DNA of 64,000 nucleotides from Ananas comosus (GCF_001540865.1 NC_033641.1:5052964-5116963); one strand, 5' to 3'. Counted from the stretch's first letter, positions 22,029-35,295 are shown. The notes: generated by a model not told the origin, from the sequence alone. Program-made: numbers and translations.

Positions 22029-25000
22029 CTAGCGATCATCATGATTGCTCCACTGAACCTTCACGTAGGGAATTTCTCGATTCCTCAACTTACGCACCTC
22101 TCGTGCGATAATCATCACCGGAAACTCTTCATAGCTCAAGTCCTCTTGAAGCTCCGATAGCTCATATAGCATTGCATGCTCGGGGTCGTGAATATACTTG
22201 CGGAGATTGGAGACATGGAACACATTGTATACATCCGCGAGCTTCGGCGGCAAGACGAGTCGATAAGCCACCGTGCCAACTTGCTCCAATATTTCATAGG
22301 GTCCAATGTATCGGGGACTCAATTTTCTCCGCACTCCAAACCGCTTCACACCCCGCATCGGTGAAACCTTCAAGAATACGGGGTCGCCCACCACGAACTC
22401 TATATCTCGTCGGCGCCTATCTGCATAGCTTTGCTGTCTCGACTGCGCCGTGAGCAATCTCTTGCGAGCAAGGTGGACTTTCTTCTCCGCTTCTCGCAGA
22501 ATATCGGGGCCGAACTCTGCACACTAACCCACATCGCTCCAGTGTATAGGAGATCGACACGTCCGCCCATAGAGAGCCTCGAACGGTGCCATCTCCACAC
22601 TAGCATGATAACTGTTGTTGTAGGCGAACTCAGCCATAGGTAGGTGATCACACCAACTTCCCTTATAGTCGATGACACACGCTCGCAACATGTCCTCCAG
22701 AGTTTGAATGGTTCTCTCTGTTTGCCCATCAGTCTGAGGATGAAATGCGGTGCTAAAGTCGAGTCGTGTGCAAAGGGCATCCTGCAGGCTTTTTCAGAAG
22801 TGTGAAGTGAACCGGGGGTCACGATCTGACACGATCGATTTCGACACCCCATGCAGTCTCACTATCTCGTCGAGGTATGCCTGCGCTAACTTGTCACCCG
22901 ACCACGTGGTGTGGATCGGCAAGGAGTGAGCCGACTTCGTCAATCGGTCCACAATTACCCAAATTGCATCATGGCCGCCCGTTGAGCGAGGCAAGCCGAC
23001 CACGAAGTCCATCGATATATCCTCCCATTTCCAAACGGGGATTGGTAGGCTTTGAAGCTTTCCCACTGGGAATTGACGCTCTGCTTTCACTTGTTGGCAT
23101 GTTAAGCACTTCGCCACAAAGCGTCCAATATCACTCTTCATTCCCGGCCACCAGTAGTGCATTTTTAGTCCTTGATACATCTTGGTGCTGCCCGGGTGAT
23201 CAGCATATGGAGACCGATGCGCTTCTTGTAGAATTAGCTCGCGAAGCTCTCCATCTTTTGGCACACACCATCGGTTTTGAAACCGGAGTAAACCACTGGT
23301 GTCTAAATTGAAATCGCCGCCTCGACCTTCCTCGATGTTTTGCCGCACCTTTTGGAGTTCTGGGTCTGTGGGTTGTAGATCTTTGATCCTCTGCAACAAG
23401 GTCGGTTGAATAACGAGCGCCATTAACTGGGCCGGAACCTTGGGAGCGACCACCTCAAGGTTCATCCGCTCCATGTCTAACCACAAGGGTGATTAATTTG
23501 TAACCCACATCGAGAGGTTCTCCGCCGACTTTCTGCTCAATGCATCAGCGACCACATTGGCTTTCCCGGGGTGGTAGAAGATATCGACGTCATAGTCCTT
23601 TAACAATTCTAACCACCGCCGCTGTCGCATATTGAGCTCCTTCTGTGTGAACATATATTTTAAACTCTTGTGGTCCGTGTAAATCTCACAATGGGCACCA
23701 TACAAGTAGTGCCACCACAGCTTCAAGGCAAAGATTACCGCTGCTAGCTCCAAATCGTGGATGGGGTAGTTCTTCTCATAGCTCTTCAGCTGATGGGATG
23801 CATAAGCAATCACCTTCCCGTTTTGCGTCAAAACATACCCCAGTCCTAGATAGGAGGCATCGCTGTAGACTACGAAGTCTTCGCCTTGTACCGGTAGAGC
23901 GAGCACCGGAGTCGAAGTTAATTTTTGCTTCAACTCTTTAAAACTCCGGTCGCACTCTTCGCTCCACACGAACCTAGTGCCCTTCTGAGTTAGGCGGGTA
24001 AGTGGAATCACTATCTTGGAAAAGCCTTCCACAAACCGCCTATAATAGCCCGCCAAGCCCACGAAGCTTCGAACCTCCATGACATTCGTCGGGCGCGGCC
24101 AATCCTTGATTGCCTCAACTTTCCTCGGGTCTACAAAAACTCCACCTGCGGAAATCACATGCCTTATAAATGGGACTTCACGGAGCCAGAAATCACACTT
24201 CTTTAACTTAGCATACAGCTTCTCCTCCCGAAGGGTTTGAAGCACTATCCTCAAATGCTCGGCATATTCCTCGTCACTACGAGAATAGACCAACCACGAC
24301 AAATTGATCTAAAAACTTCCTGAAGACATGGTTCATCAAGTCCATAAATGCCGCTGGAGCGTTCGTGAGTCCAAATGGCATGACCGTGAATTCATAGTGC
24401 CCATACCGCGTACGAAACGCAGTTTTCTGCATATCCTCCGGCTTGATCTTCAACTGGTGATAGCCGGACTGCAAATCTATCTTCGAGTACACACACGACC
24501 CCTGCAACTGATCGAACAGGTCATCGATTTGGGGTAGTGGGTACTTGTTCTTGATCGTGACTCTGTTAAATTCTCGATAGTCCACACAGAGTCGAAACGA
24601 TCCGTCCTTCTTCCGTACAAACAACACTGGGGCTCTCCACGGTGATACACTTGACCGGATAAACTGTTTGTCGAGAAGGTCTTGCAATTGACTCCTCAAC
24701 TCCTTCAGTTCCGCCAGCGCCATTCGGTACGGAGCCTTCGAGATCGGTGCGATACCGGGAACCAAGTCTATGACGAACTCGATCTCCCGATCCGGTGATA
24801 TCCCCGGTAATTCCGCAGGAAATACATCCGGGAACTCTCGCACCGCCGATAACTCCTGTAATGTTGGAGCTACTCGTTCCACTTCCACAACAGTCGCTAA
24901 GAATGCCGTGCAACCACTGTTAACCAACTTCCTTGCTCTCGTCGCCGACACCGTCGCGACGAAGCACGAGCTCTGACAAGCCCGATATGTGAACTCCTTT

Positions 25001-25400
25001 TGTCCTGGCTCACGAAATGTAATTACTCTGCTCTTGCAGTCGATCGTTGCATGATATTTCGAGAGTTAGTCCATGCCCAAAATGATGTCATAAGCCTCGA
25101 GCTTCTTGAGTTCTGGCGTTCGAATAGGCATTATCCAGTCACCCACTTGTACTGGACGCGACGCACACTCCGAGTAAGTGTTAAACGTCGACCCAGGGCC
25201 CTCAACTCGCCACTTGTCAGTCGCCTCTATGAGTATGCCATGCATGCGTGTGAATGATCTACTTATGAATGAATGCGTGGCTCATGTATCAAATAAAGCC
25301 CTGGAGCGAACTCCGTTAATTAAAACCATACCTGCCACAAGGCGATGCTCCTCCGCCTCCGCAGGCTCCTCGGCTTGAACCTGAGCGGCGAATACCCGAC
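22029..25400 (-). pseudogene. Decayed pol of element B
   Basis: Protease to integrase in several broken frames. Protease begins RALFDT and then hits an opal stop where Gly is expected. The protease-RT linker has a stop at the WLS position (near 25065). RT (24277-24951) has [14 protein letters not shown] but about 20 bp are missing near 24300, deleting the catalytic FIDD. RNase H (23493-24302) keeps DHKSLKYMF. Integrase (22794-23486) has HRSPYADHPG...CLTCQQVK and SDRDPRF, then a stop. The tail (22029-22457) has SPRYIGPYEIL and the chromodomain-like end. Much older or faster decayed than A, as expected for the element A inserted into. Confidence 0.9.
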
Positions 25401-25439
25401 CGCTCGGAGTTGATCGCGTCACCTCGGGTTGACGCGGCA

Positions 25440-26691
25440 TCACCGCGCGTCCCGTCGACGCGGCCGCCGGTGGAGCTCCTCCATAGTGAGCCGGAATCGC
25501 CGACGCCAATGCAATCGATGGGGCAGGTGAGGCTCCTCCTCCCGGGCAGTCCTGAATGAAGTGCCCCGGTTGCCCACACTTGTAGCACTTGCCTCGGCCC
25601 TGCTCACGTCACGAGACTGGGTGGTCTCCGCCGCATATGATACACCGTCGCGCTCCACCGCCCTTTGGCTGAGTCCGTGGATACTTCGGGGGCTTCTTGG
25701 AACGTGTTTGTCCCCCCGAACCGCCGCCGCCTTGGCGTTTCTTGCCCTTGTCCTTGGACTCGGCCAACATCTCACGCTTCTCTCGGACATGGGCGTCTCC
25801 GTGCTCCACCGAAAGTGCTCAGTCGAAGACCTCCGCAAAGGTCGTGAGCTTGAGTATCTGCACAGCCTTATAAATCCCCGGCCGAAGTCCTCGCAAGAAC
25901 CAATCGGCCCGGTCCCGGTCATCCTTCACTACGTCCGGAACACAATCAATGATGTGGGAGAACTCTTGTTCATATTCCGCCACAGAGCGGTCCCCTTGCT
26001 CCAACTTGCGAAACTTCTCCTTGAGCTTCAGCTTCAGCGTATCGGGGAAGTAGTTGGCGAACATCTCCCGCTTGAATTCCTCCCACAGCATTGGCAGGAG
26101 ATCGGAAGACCGATCTCGCTTCACGCGCTTCTACCATACCTTTGCCGCTTTCTCCAAACAGTGGGTGGCAAGGTACACCTTATCCCTCTCCAAGGTGCGC
26201 AAGTCCTCAAAGAAAGTCTCCATCGAATCGATCCAAGACTCGACCATCGCCGGCTCCATCTTCTCGCCCTAAAAGGTAGGCGGATGGAACTTGTTGAACA
26301 TAATAAGAGCCGCCAATGCGCGCTCTCCTTCCACATCTTCGGCCGTCACATCGGGTGTAGCCGATCCCGACGCCGCCTATGGTACGATCGCTGGCGGTGG
26401 GCGTGCCGTCACCGGAACAGCCGCTATGCCCTCACCCTCTGCCGCTCCGGGTACATGAGTCGAGGGTGCGGGTGGACCACCGCCCTCGTTCACCGTCGCA
26501 GCCGCCACCGCAACCTGCCGCTCCAAAAGATCCTAGAGCCGCTCGAATCAGGTCTCCTAGCGCTGCACCACATTGGTCAACGCGGTCACTTGCGCCCGCA
26601 ACTGTTCCATCTCGCTCGGTTCAGCCTGCTCGGGCACCTCGGGAAGCGGTGCCGGAGTAGACCTTGTGCTCGGGCATCCACTTGGAGCCAT
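25440..26691 (-). pseudogene. Decayed gag of element B
   Basis: ATG at 26691, 6 nt after GCGTTTCAG. Core motifs [18 protein letters not shown] (about 25960-26020) and [20 protein letters not shown] sequence are present, with a zinc-knuckle remnant near 25560-25610. Stops and frameshifts near 26275 and 26560 split it. Sequence resembles the gags of D and J more than those of A or C. Confidence 0.85.
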
Positions 26692-27061
26692 TGGCTCCTG
26701 AAACGCAAGTACTTGGTTAATTATCTTAACCCGTTCGCCTCGTCGCAATTACGACACACAACGACTCAACAACGAAATCGGGCGGAAGCACACAAGTGTA
26801 CTCGTTCTAGACTCTTGGTATCATGTTATCGGCCGCCGACACAACCACCTCAAGACAAAAACTCATGCCACTTAAATCCGTCTCTAATCACAACTAGAGA
26901 CATATTACCAACTTCGACCCAATCGAATCAACTTCCGACATCGCTATAGGTTCACGTTCCGCTCACGCACTTATAACCTTAGGGCTTACCAACCTAGGGT
27001 CTCCTAGGTCATCCTAGACTTTCTCTCTTTACTTGCTCTTATTACTGTGATACCATATGAC

Positions 27062-29743
27062 TGTCACGCCCCGCCCCGAAACTACTACCAATTTGGTACG
27101 ATTCGGGCGCGCCGGGCAGACCGCAGAATGGACAGCGCCTCCCCTGTCCGCCCAAGGCTCAACAACAGGTATGTGTACAAGAATTTATCCAGAAAATTTA
27201 AATTCTAAACATACACATTCAACGGGGCACAAGTAGTGCCAATAACTAAGAGCAAGTAATCCACAAGTGAAAACAAGTGAAATAAAGAGAATACTTTACT
27301 AACTATTGCAATAGTTTTGCATCTTTTTACATGTACATCTTTTCCTCAAAATGAATTCATATGTTCATTCAAAATACATAGCTCTCCAAATCCTCACCTA
27401 CATGAATCTCTCTCAATACATAGGTGTGCTAATGCAAAAAGGAAAGCTACTATACTACCACGGTCTCACTGATTGGGCGCGATGCCCTTGTCACGGTCCT
27501 CTCTCGGTAAATCTGTACCTACCACTGGAAATAGAGTGGGGTGAGAACTATCTTCCATAGTTTCTAGTGGGCTCGGCCGCCGACTCCGCCGGTCTCCCCA
27601 CTAGGTCCAAGTGGGCACAAGTAACAACAGATAGATAGATAGATAGATATCTGAAAACTGTAAAGGCATAAAGAAAAACTATGCTACTATGCCTATAATC
27701 ATATATAATGAATGTATGCATCATATAGTAAAGGTTTACTATCATGCTAACAAATTTGATCCATGTTCGAATATTAATGTTCAATGACATTGTTAACTGT
27801 TCATTTACCGAATCTGTGGCGAAGCCCTTGGGTTCGCCTTTGACTCACCTTGCCATCCCATTAGGTGGGGAGCTCCATGTTCTCCCAGACCCGGGACCGT
27901 CTGCGGACCTCCAAGTGGTCCGGACCTCCAAGTGTTCCAAATCACCCGACACTTCGGAGTGCTCGACGACAATCCTCTCCATGTGAGGATATGGATGGCT
28001 ATACCACCCCAAAGCAGACCGTGAGCATGATCTATCCCCTCCATGTAGGGACACCCAATCTCTAGGGCCAATATCTCAATAGACACTCGTCTATATCCTC
28101 TCCATGTGAGGATACCCTATGAACTAGGGTCAACATCTCTCGTGGAATCATCTGTTCCCGACATTCATGTAATGTTGTTTAGCTTTTCTAAATCATTGTT
28201 CACAAGGCATTTTCTAAGGGATCCACCTATCCCTAGGTCCATCGACCTCTAGTGTCAAATAACACTACATTAATGCCACTCGATATGTTCTTTAACATTT
28301 GATGTCATTCGTTTGTTCTTTAGCATTTAAATGCTACTTTCTATGTCACCAAACACCCATCGTGTTTCATCTCTTTTTTTCAGCATTATAGGATTCATGT
28401 TTCGACCCAATCCTCACCTATCCAAGTCACCAAGCGTTCCAAGTACACTAGGTTGTTAATTAGAAAGCATAAGGAATGGTACTACTATGCAATCCTACAA
28501 TGCTACATGCAAGAGATGCAATCATATGCTATTCTAAGACATAGAAAAGAGCCCAGTTGCTTCGGGATGACACCCCCCACCTTGTGTAGACGATGTTCGT
28601 TGTGGAGGTTCCAGAAGTATTCCTCGGCGCTTTAAACCATGTGTTCCCCGCCTCTTTGGGAGAAACAAAGCTAGGTCGACCCTACTTTGCCGATAGCTCT
28701 ACACCCGCTCAACGAATCGTAATTCCGACTTCGCCAACGCGTTTGGACACCTAGCAATTAGGTTTACAAGGCCTCAAATGAGATCAATCTCATCTATTTC
28801 CAAAAATTCTATTTTGGGTGCCCTAGGGTTAGCATCATGCCATTTGCACCATGAAACCCTAGCCTCTAGCTCTAATCCACCAACAATGGTGCTAGAAGTC
28901 CATTTGGCCTCATCTCAAAGCTCAAAACCCAAGAACCATAAGTTCTACAAGCTAGGGTTTGTAGCTTACCTCTTGAGCTACACCAATGGAGAGGAGAGAA
29001 AGAGAGGAATGCTCCAAGCCTTCTCTAGCTTGATCTCCTCCTTCTTCTTCTTCTTCTTCTCCTCCTTCTTCTTCTTCTTCTCTTCCTTCTTCTCCTTCTC
29101 TTTTGTTCTTTCTTTCCTAGAGAGATAGAGGGAGCAAGAGAGAGTGTAAGAGAAAGAGAGAATGAGAGGCTGAGGGAGAGAGAAAGGGCCTACATACCCC
29201 TCTATTGTAACAAAATCCATTTTAGCCCCTCAACATTTCACCCTGTACACAGCCCTCACTGGGCATTCTGCGCCCAGAGGGACCGGCCCCTCGTCGGGGA
29301 GACCGGTCCCCGAGAGCAGTCCTGGCGGCCAGAAGGCCTCTTCACGTTCGAGAATCGGTCTCTCCCTGGGAGACCGGTCCTCGGGAGGCCGGTCCTCGCC
29401 TGAGAGACCGGTCCCCGAAAGCTCGATTTTCAGGACTTAGCCGATTTTGGCCTTCTCTCGCTGGCGTCGCACACGGGGACTGGTCCCCTCAACCAGGGAC
29501 CGGTTGCATCAAAGATCCCCAGCAACTACCAGCCTCAGGGACCGGTCTCTCCTTGCCAGGGACCGGTCCCCGAGAGCAACTTCAGCCCAGTGCAGGTTTT
29601 GCACTATATGCTCTCGCGGACTCAACTCCAATGCATTTTTTGTGTTTTGGATAACTTTAGTTTTTTCGAAGAATACTCACTCGACAATTAGTCGATCCTG
29701 GATGAAGTATAACTCTCGGATTTCGAGAATTCACTTCCTTACA
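27062..29743 (-). mobile_element. 5' LTR of element B
   Basis: TGTCACGCCCC to CTTCCTTACA. The primer site before it is mutated (minus strand TGGTATCAC at 27046-27054). Inside in sense order: ACCGGT cluster (29280-29580), CT-rich tract (29035-29170), donor GAG|GTAAGC at 28969, hairpin (27544-27562), acceptor TTTCCAG ending 27525. The right flank TAGCC continues into the protease-RT linker of element C, so B is nested in C. Confidence 0.92.
27492..27524 (-). other. Decayed 33-nt leader microexon, LTR B
   Basis: Acceptor TTTCCAG intact. The donor reads GTG|ACAAGG, one change away from the GC-type GCAAGG of sister LTRs. Exactly 33 nt to the homologous position. Inferred intron 2 is 26698-27491, ending 6 nt before gag. 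Confidence 0.38.
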
Positions 29744-31421
29744 TAGCCATTCCATGCCCAAAACTACATTGAAATCCCCCAGTTTGCGCAAAGCTAGCAA
29801 ATCCACAGGCATAATCCAGTCTCCTACCCGAACAGGGCAATTGGGGCAAAACTCTCGAATATCCAAAGTGTGGTCGGGTACTACAACCTGTCCCGGATGC
29901 AATAAAGAAACCAACGGAATGCCATGCAACTTGGCAAACAGCCAATCTATAAATGAATGCGATGCACCGGTATGAAATAATGCACGAACTCTAATGCCAT
30001 CAAGTAAAATGATACCTGCAACCACATCCTCGGCTGCTGCCGCCTCCTCGGTCTGAGCGGCATACATGCGCCCACTCGGGGCCTGTCGAGATCCCTTGCT
30101 TGGTCGCTGGACGGATGACCGCCCAGGCTGGTACTGTGTCGATCGAGTCCCCTGGCTGGCGGCTGGTAGGGCCGGTGCCGATGCAGATGATGGTGCCGGT
30201 GACGAACCTCTCGGGCACTTAGTCCGGATGTGGCCCTCCTGGCCACATTGGTAGCACCTGCCCGCCTACTATGGACACTGCGGTGGGTAGTAAGGACCAC
30301 CGCAGATCACACACTGGGAAGGCCGGCGATGATCAGAACCTCCACGATGTGTCACTGAGCCACGTCCACGCTGCTGGCTCCTAGGGTGCTTCGGCGGCCT
30401 TTTAGAGTGCGTCTGGCTCGCACCCTCAGCCGTGGGCCTCTTGCCCTTCCCCTTGTCCAAAGCCTCTCGCCGCTCCTGAACATCTGCCGTGCCGCTATCC
30501 ACTATGAACGCACGATCCACCACCTCCCGGTAGGTTTGGAGGTTAGAGGATTGCACAAACCGAAAAATCGACGGCAACCCTCGCTCGAAGATGCGGGCCT
30601 TGTCCTCGTCGTCCCGCACGACGAAAGGCACGCAATGCAGAAGCCGAGAAAACTCCATCTCGTACTCGGCTACAGTCTGGTCTCCCTGACGTAAGTGGCG
30701 CAAGTCCTGCTCCATCTTCCTCTTGACGCTGGTCGAGAAGCAGTGCGCCAAAAGAAGCTCCTTGAACTTCTTCCAAGTAATAGCCGCCAAGTCGGTGCTG
30801 GGGTTCTCCTGAAGATCCAACCACCAGCGATAGGCCTCGCCGTCCAGGTGGTGAGTGGCGAGCCAAACTCGATCTCTCTCCTCTACGAAGGTATCGCGGA
30901 AGAGTTTCTCCATATGCATCAACCACTTCTCCATGATCCAGTGGTAGACCTTCTCTCCGTCGAAGATCCGGGGACTGCACCTCCTGAACTCGCTGATGCG
31001 CTCCATCAATCTATCCCTCTCCTTTGCAGAAACCATCATGGGGAAAACTGCCCCCGCCGGAGGCACCCTGAGCTGGTGATGCCGCAATCGCCTCCCCGTG
31101 TGGTGCTGCAGCAGGCGCCGTCCGAGATGTGTCGAGTGCAGGGGACGACCCTCAGGGTGCAACCACCTCCACCGATGCGGGTGGCGTAGGAGCCTGTGTC
31201 TCTTTAGCAGTAGCCTGCTGAAGTAGGAGGTCCTCGAAGCGCTTCATCCGCGCCTCCTGTCGGCGGGCTGCCTCCGTTTGCTGAGCCACCATATTAGTGA
31301 GGGCCGCAAGCTGGCATCTCAACTCACGGACCTCGCCGGATCCGGAGGTAGCGGAGGTCTCGACCTTTTCCAAGTTTGCCACATTATCCGCTTTGGCAGA
31401 TCGGGAGTGTGTAATCGGCAT
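29744..31421 (-). pseudogene. gag and protease start of element C
   Basis: Gag from the ATG at 31421, 5 nt after a TGTAG acceptor. N-terminal coiled-coil part (to about 31152), a short frame break, then the core (WIMEKWLMHMEKLFRDTF; LRHLRQGDQTVAEYEMEF; VVRDDEDKARIFERGL), a basic KRPPKHPRSQQRGRG tract and a zinc knuckle interrupted by stops near 30267. The protease (to 29744) reads [10 protein letters not shown]: the catalytic Asp of DTGA is His, which should abolish activity. The gag differs clearly from those of A, B, D and J, so C is a separate subfamily. Truncated at 29744 by element B. Confidence 0.88.
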
Positions 31422-31746
31422 CGTCACTACAGTATCATAAAAGCGCAAGTTAGTAAACTCACACTATCGAATCCCGGCTCAAGTAGGTAAAATCCAAATC
31501 ATGCGAAAGTAAGGAAATGTTCTTCACTACTAACTCTCGATGTTACGTTGTCGGCCGCCAACACAACCCTCCGCGAAGTTAGAAGCCATACGCTTCAATT
31601 CAACTCCACTTTCTAGAGTTATCAAAGATACCCAATCAAGATACTTTCGCTTACAAGTCAAATAGATCTCGTCTCTCTCATGAGCCTATTTCCTATAGTC
31701 CAACCAGCCTAAGGTTTGCTAGGTCCCCTAAGACTCAACCCTAGGG

Positions 31747-31756
31747 TCTGATACCA
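31747..31756 (-). promoter_or_regulatory. Primer-binding site of element C
   Basis: Minus strand TGGTATCAGA, 8 bases inside the LTR end at 31765; initiator-Met tRNA type. Confidence 0.82.
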
Positions 31757-31764
31757 AATTAATA

Positions 31765-34255
31765 TGTCACGCTCCGGGGCTCAGCGGAAGCCCGCCCGGC
31801 GCGTACCCAGACCCGCCATATGTCTAAAACATATAAGGCGTCTAGAACAAAGCGATAAATAAAGCAGTAATACGAAGAGAGCTAGCGATATCAGAGCAAA
31901 ATACATCTAGATTTCTACAACATGATAAGGTAAAAGAAAACCAAATCCACTAAATAAAAGTCATAAGTAATACAATAGATATCCCAAAACAAGAGCTAAA
32001 AGAGTACATAGGTGATCTCTATACATGGTACAAAAATCTCTCTCTCACCAAAAACATAAAAAGAGAGTAACTACCTAAGAGCAAGTAGCTCCCCGCTATC
32101 CAGCTAGGCGACACCCTTGCCGCGATCCCGTGCCTCCGCCGGTGCCGAAGGCTCTGAAATAAAATCATAAAACGGGGGGCGTGAGAACTATTAAATAATA
32201 GTTTTCAGTGGGCAATTACTGACTTCAGTGAAATGCGCCACTAGACCCAAAAGCTACAAAAAGGGGGTAAGTACGAGTATAAGCAAAAGTGATATATACG
32301 ACAAGTAAAAGAACATGAGTACTTGCTACTACATGATGTCTCTACTTAGCATGAAATTGCATAAGTAAGAAAGTTATTCTATCATGAAATGCACGAGTAA
32401 ACAACCATCATAATGTCCCCAATGTAATAGTAAAATGTCATTGTTTACTATTCTAGTCAATGTTCACTTGACATGTTAACTACTTAAAGTTAAATCTTAG
32501 AAGATCCGCCCGAAGGCTGTCTGGCCTGTAGACCCACCCGTAGGCTGTCTGGTCAATGCCGAGCCTAATGGCCCCGTGGTAGTCAACATCCCCACTCTAG
32601 GAATGAGCCTTACCCACGGCAATCCACTTCGGCGCCCAATCCCGCACGGCGAATATGTATCGTGATGTCCATCTCCGGAGTGCTGGCTTGTAGGGAGCGA
32701 CCCTCACAAGCGTGTGCGAATGAGCACAATGGCAGCAAGCATAAGATCCGTCTCAAGTCTAAAGTCATCATGTCTAAAACATGAAATATGACATATGTCT
32801 CAAGGGCCTATCTCTATATCATCATGTCTAAAATATGGAATATAATCAAGTCACAATGGCCAAACTCTGTCTCTATGTTACAGTTTCATAGTTTACTAGT
32901 TCAGGTGCCCCTTTATGGCATTTTGTTCACTAAGTCCAAGCATGATGATTATGTTCACGAGTACGTAATTCTAGTCCTTTTCTTCATAAGAGACATATTC
33001 CCAACTCATATAGGGAACCACTTTCCACATGCATGCAACATACACATATAGCTCTACTATATAGAGTGAAATTTTCGTTATACATAACACATGCATTTTA
33101 AGTGTTCTAAAATTCACATAAATTCCATTTAACATGAATATGCAATCAAATTGACGTTACGACAAGTATAGTACACATAGGGGCCGTTTTGCCCCGATTT
33201 CATAAAGCCAAACCCACCGGACTTCTCCAAACCCTTCGTTTGCTCTGATAAAGGTGCCCAGAAGCCTCCTAGTACCCTAGGAGCATCAAAAAGGAAGTTA
33301 AACGAATCTAATGAACAACCAAGAGGTTGATCAAAAACCAACTCAAGGATAGGGCTAAAAACTCACCGAATGCGAAGGAAACTCTCTCGATCTCCAAATG
33401 GGAGTTAGAGTCCTTCCAATCTAACTTAAACAAAGGTTCTAAACCCATCAATTAGATTCCAAAGCCCTCCAAACAAAAATTTCCAATTCTAACCCTAAAA
33501 TTCGAATCTAGGGTTTCATCTAGCAAAATCTAGAAAAACATGCATCAAATGAGGAATACATGCTACCAACCTCAAAAGAAGCTCCAAAACAAGCTCAAAG
33601 TGCTCTAGTGTTGAAGGTTGATCCTCAATCAAGCTCCTAGTCCAAGCTCCAAGCCACCAATGGTGAGAAGAGAGGGTGTGGGGGAAGTCCAAAGTCCACC
33701 AAGCAAGCTCTCCTTCCTCTTCTCCTCCTTCTTCCCTTTCTTCCTTCTCCTTCTTCTTCTCTTTCTTCCTTCTCCTTCTTCTTCTCTTTCTTCCTTCTCC
33801 TTCTTCTTCTCTAGAGAGTGTGAGAGAGTGAGAAGTGAGGGAAAGAGAGAGAGAAAAAGCCCTAAAAGCCCTCTAATGCAACAAAATCCATTAAGGCCCC
33901 TCAACAAACAAAACAGTGCACTGCCAGGTCTGGGCAGTTTTCAGGCTGAGGGACCGGTCTCCCCGCACCTGGGACCGGTCTCTCGGACCCTCCCGCAAAA
34001 CACACCTTCGGGAATTGGTCTCCCTGGCCAGGGCACCGGTTGCCTCGGCAAACAGCCGCAACCACGCGACGGGGGACCGGTCTCTCCCACCAAGGACCGG
34101 TCCCTGAGAGTAAAACTCTCAAGACTTTAGCCAAAACTCCAGAATTCGAACCGCGGGTCAGAACACCATCTACGACCCTCCACAAAGTGTGGGAAAGCTC
34201 GGAACCCAAATCAAACACTCGAACCTCGCAATTTGCACAGGTCCAGTGTGTTACA
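31765..34255 (-). mobile_element. 5' LTR of element C
   Basis: TGTCACGCTCC to GTGTGTTACA. It is diverged from the other LTRs but keeps the architecture: ACCGGT cluster (33950-34110), CT-rich tract (33710-33815), donor TTCG|GTGAGT at 33366, hairpin (32185-32204), acceptor ATTTCAG ending 32154. Immediately right (AGCTA...) the interior of LTR F resumes, so C inserted into F. Confidence 0.9.
32121..32153 (-). other. Predicted 33-nt leader microexon, LTR C
   Basis: Acceptor ATTTCAG, donor GCG|GCAAGG (GC-type). Inferred intron 1 is 32154-33366, and intron 2 is 31427-32120 (694 nt), ending 5 nt before gag. Confidence 0.48.
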
Positions 34256-35295
34256 AGCTAAGTAACCATGCATGAATGTCGGAATACATGAGTTCTGAGA
34301 GAATGTTGGCCCTAGTTCGTAGGGTATCCTCACGTGGAGAGGATAGATCAAACTCACGGTCTGTTATTTGGGGTGGTAAAGCCATCCATATCCTCACATG
34401 GAGAGGATTTGTCGTCGAGTACTCCGGAGTGTTGGGCGATTAGGACAGAGTTGATGTCCGCAGACAGTCCCGGATTTGGGGCACATGGAGCTCCCTACCC
34501 TATGGGATGGATATGTGAGATGTAGGCAGACCCAAGGGTCTTGCCACAGATTGGGTAAATAGAAGGTAAATGGTGTCATTGGACACTGTTTTTCGAACAT
34601 GGATCGAACTTGTTAGCATGATAGTAAACCTTTACTAAATGATGCATGCATTCATTACACATGGTTATGGGCATAGTAGCATAGTTTTCCTATTTTGTCA
34701 TTTACAATTTTAGATATCTATTTATCTATCTATCTGTTGTTACTTGTGTCCACTTAGACCTAGTGGGGAGATCGGCGGAGTCGGCGGCCGAGCCCACTGG
34801 GAACTATGGAAGATAGTTCTCACCCCACTCTATTTCCAGTGCTAGGTGCAAGTTTGCCGAGCAAGGATTGCGGCAAGGGCATCGCGCCCGACCAGTGAGA
34901 ACCTGGTAGAGTAGTAGCTTTTCTTTTTGCATTAGCATACCTATGTATTTGAGAGAGATTCATGTAGGTGAGGTTTGGAGAGCTATGTATTTTAAATGAT
35001 CAAGTATTTATTTTGGAAAGAGATGTAAAGGTAAAAGAATGCAAACTAATGTAATAGTTAGTAAAGTTCTCTTTTTTTTTCACTTGTATTTCTAGTGGAT
35101 CACTTGCACTTGTTGTTGGCACTGTTTGTGCCCTTGCGATTGTGTACATTTAGAATTTAAATTCTTGGGTAAATTCTTGTACTCGATCTATTGTTGAGCC
35201 TTGGGTGGGCAGAGGAGGTGCTGTCCGTTCAACGTTCGTTCGCCGCGCCCGAGCCGCGCCAAATTGGTAGGGGTTTCGGGGCGGGGGGCGTGACA
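34256..35295 (+). mobile_element. Right part of B-family LTR F
   Basis: Plus-oriented LTR end matching the sense strand of family B, including the repeated 'CTCACATGGAGAGGAT' phrases, hairpin (34759-34819), acceptor TTTCCAG (34839), microexon and terminal GTGACA at 35295. Its left part is cut off by element C and not seen elsewhere with certainty. Confidence 0.87.
34840..34872 (+). other. Predicted 33-nt leader microexon, LTR F
   Basis: Acceptor TATTTCCAG, donor GCG|GCAAGG. Same family as B, but on the other strand and with the GC donor intact. Confidence 0.45.

Noticed and set aside
25561..26949. 462-codon plus-strand frame opposite B gag
   Set aside because: Mirror frame of the gag coding strand; no recognisable domain, and gag motifs are clear on the minus strand.
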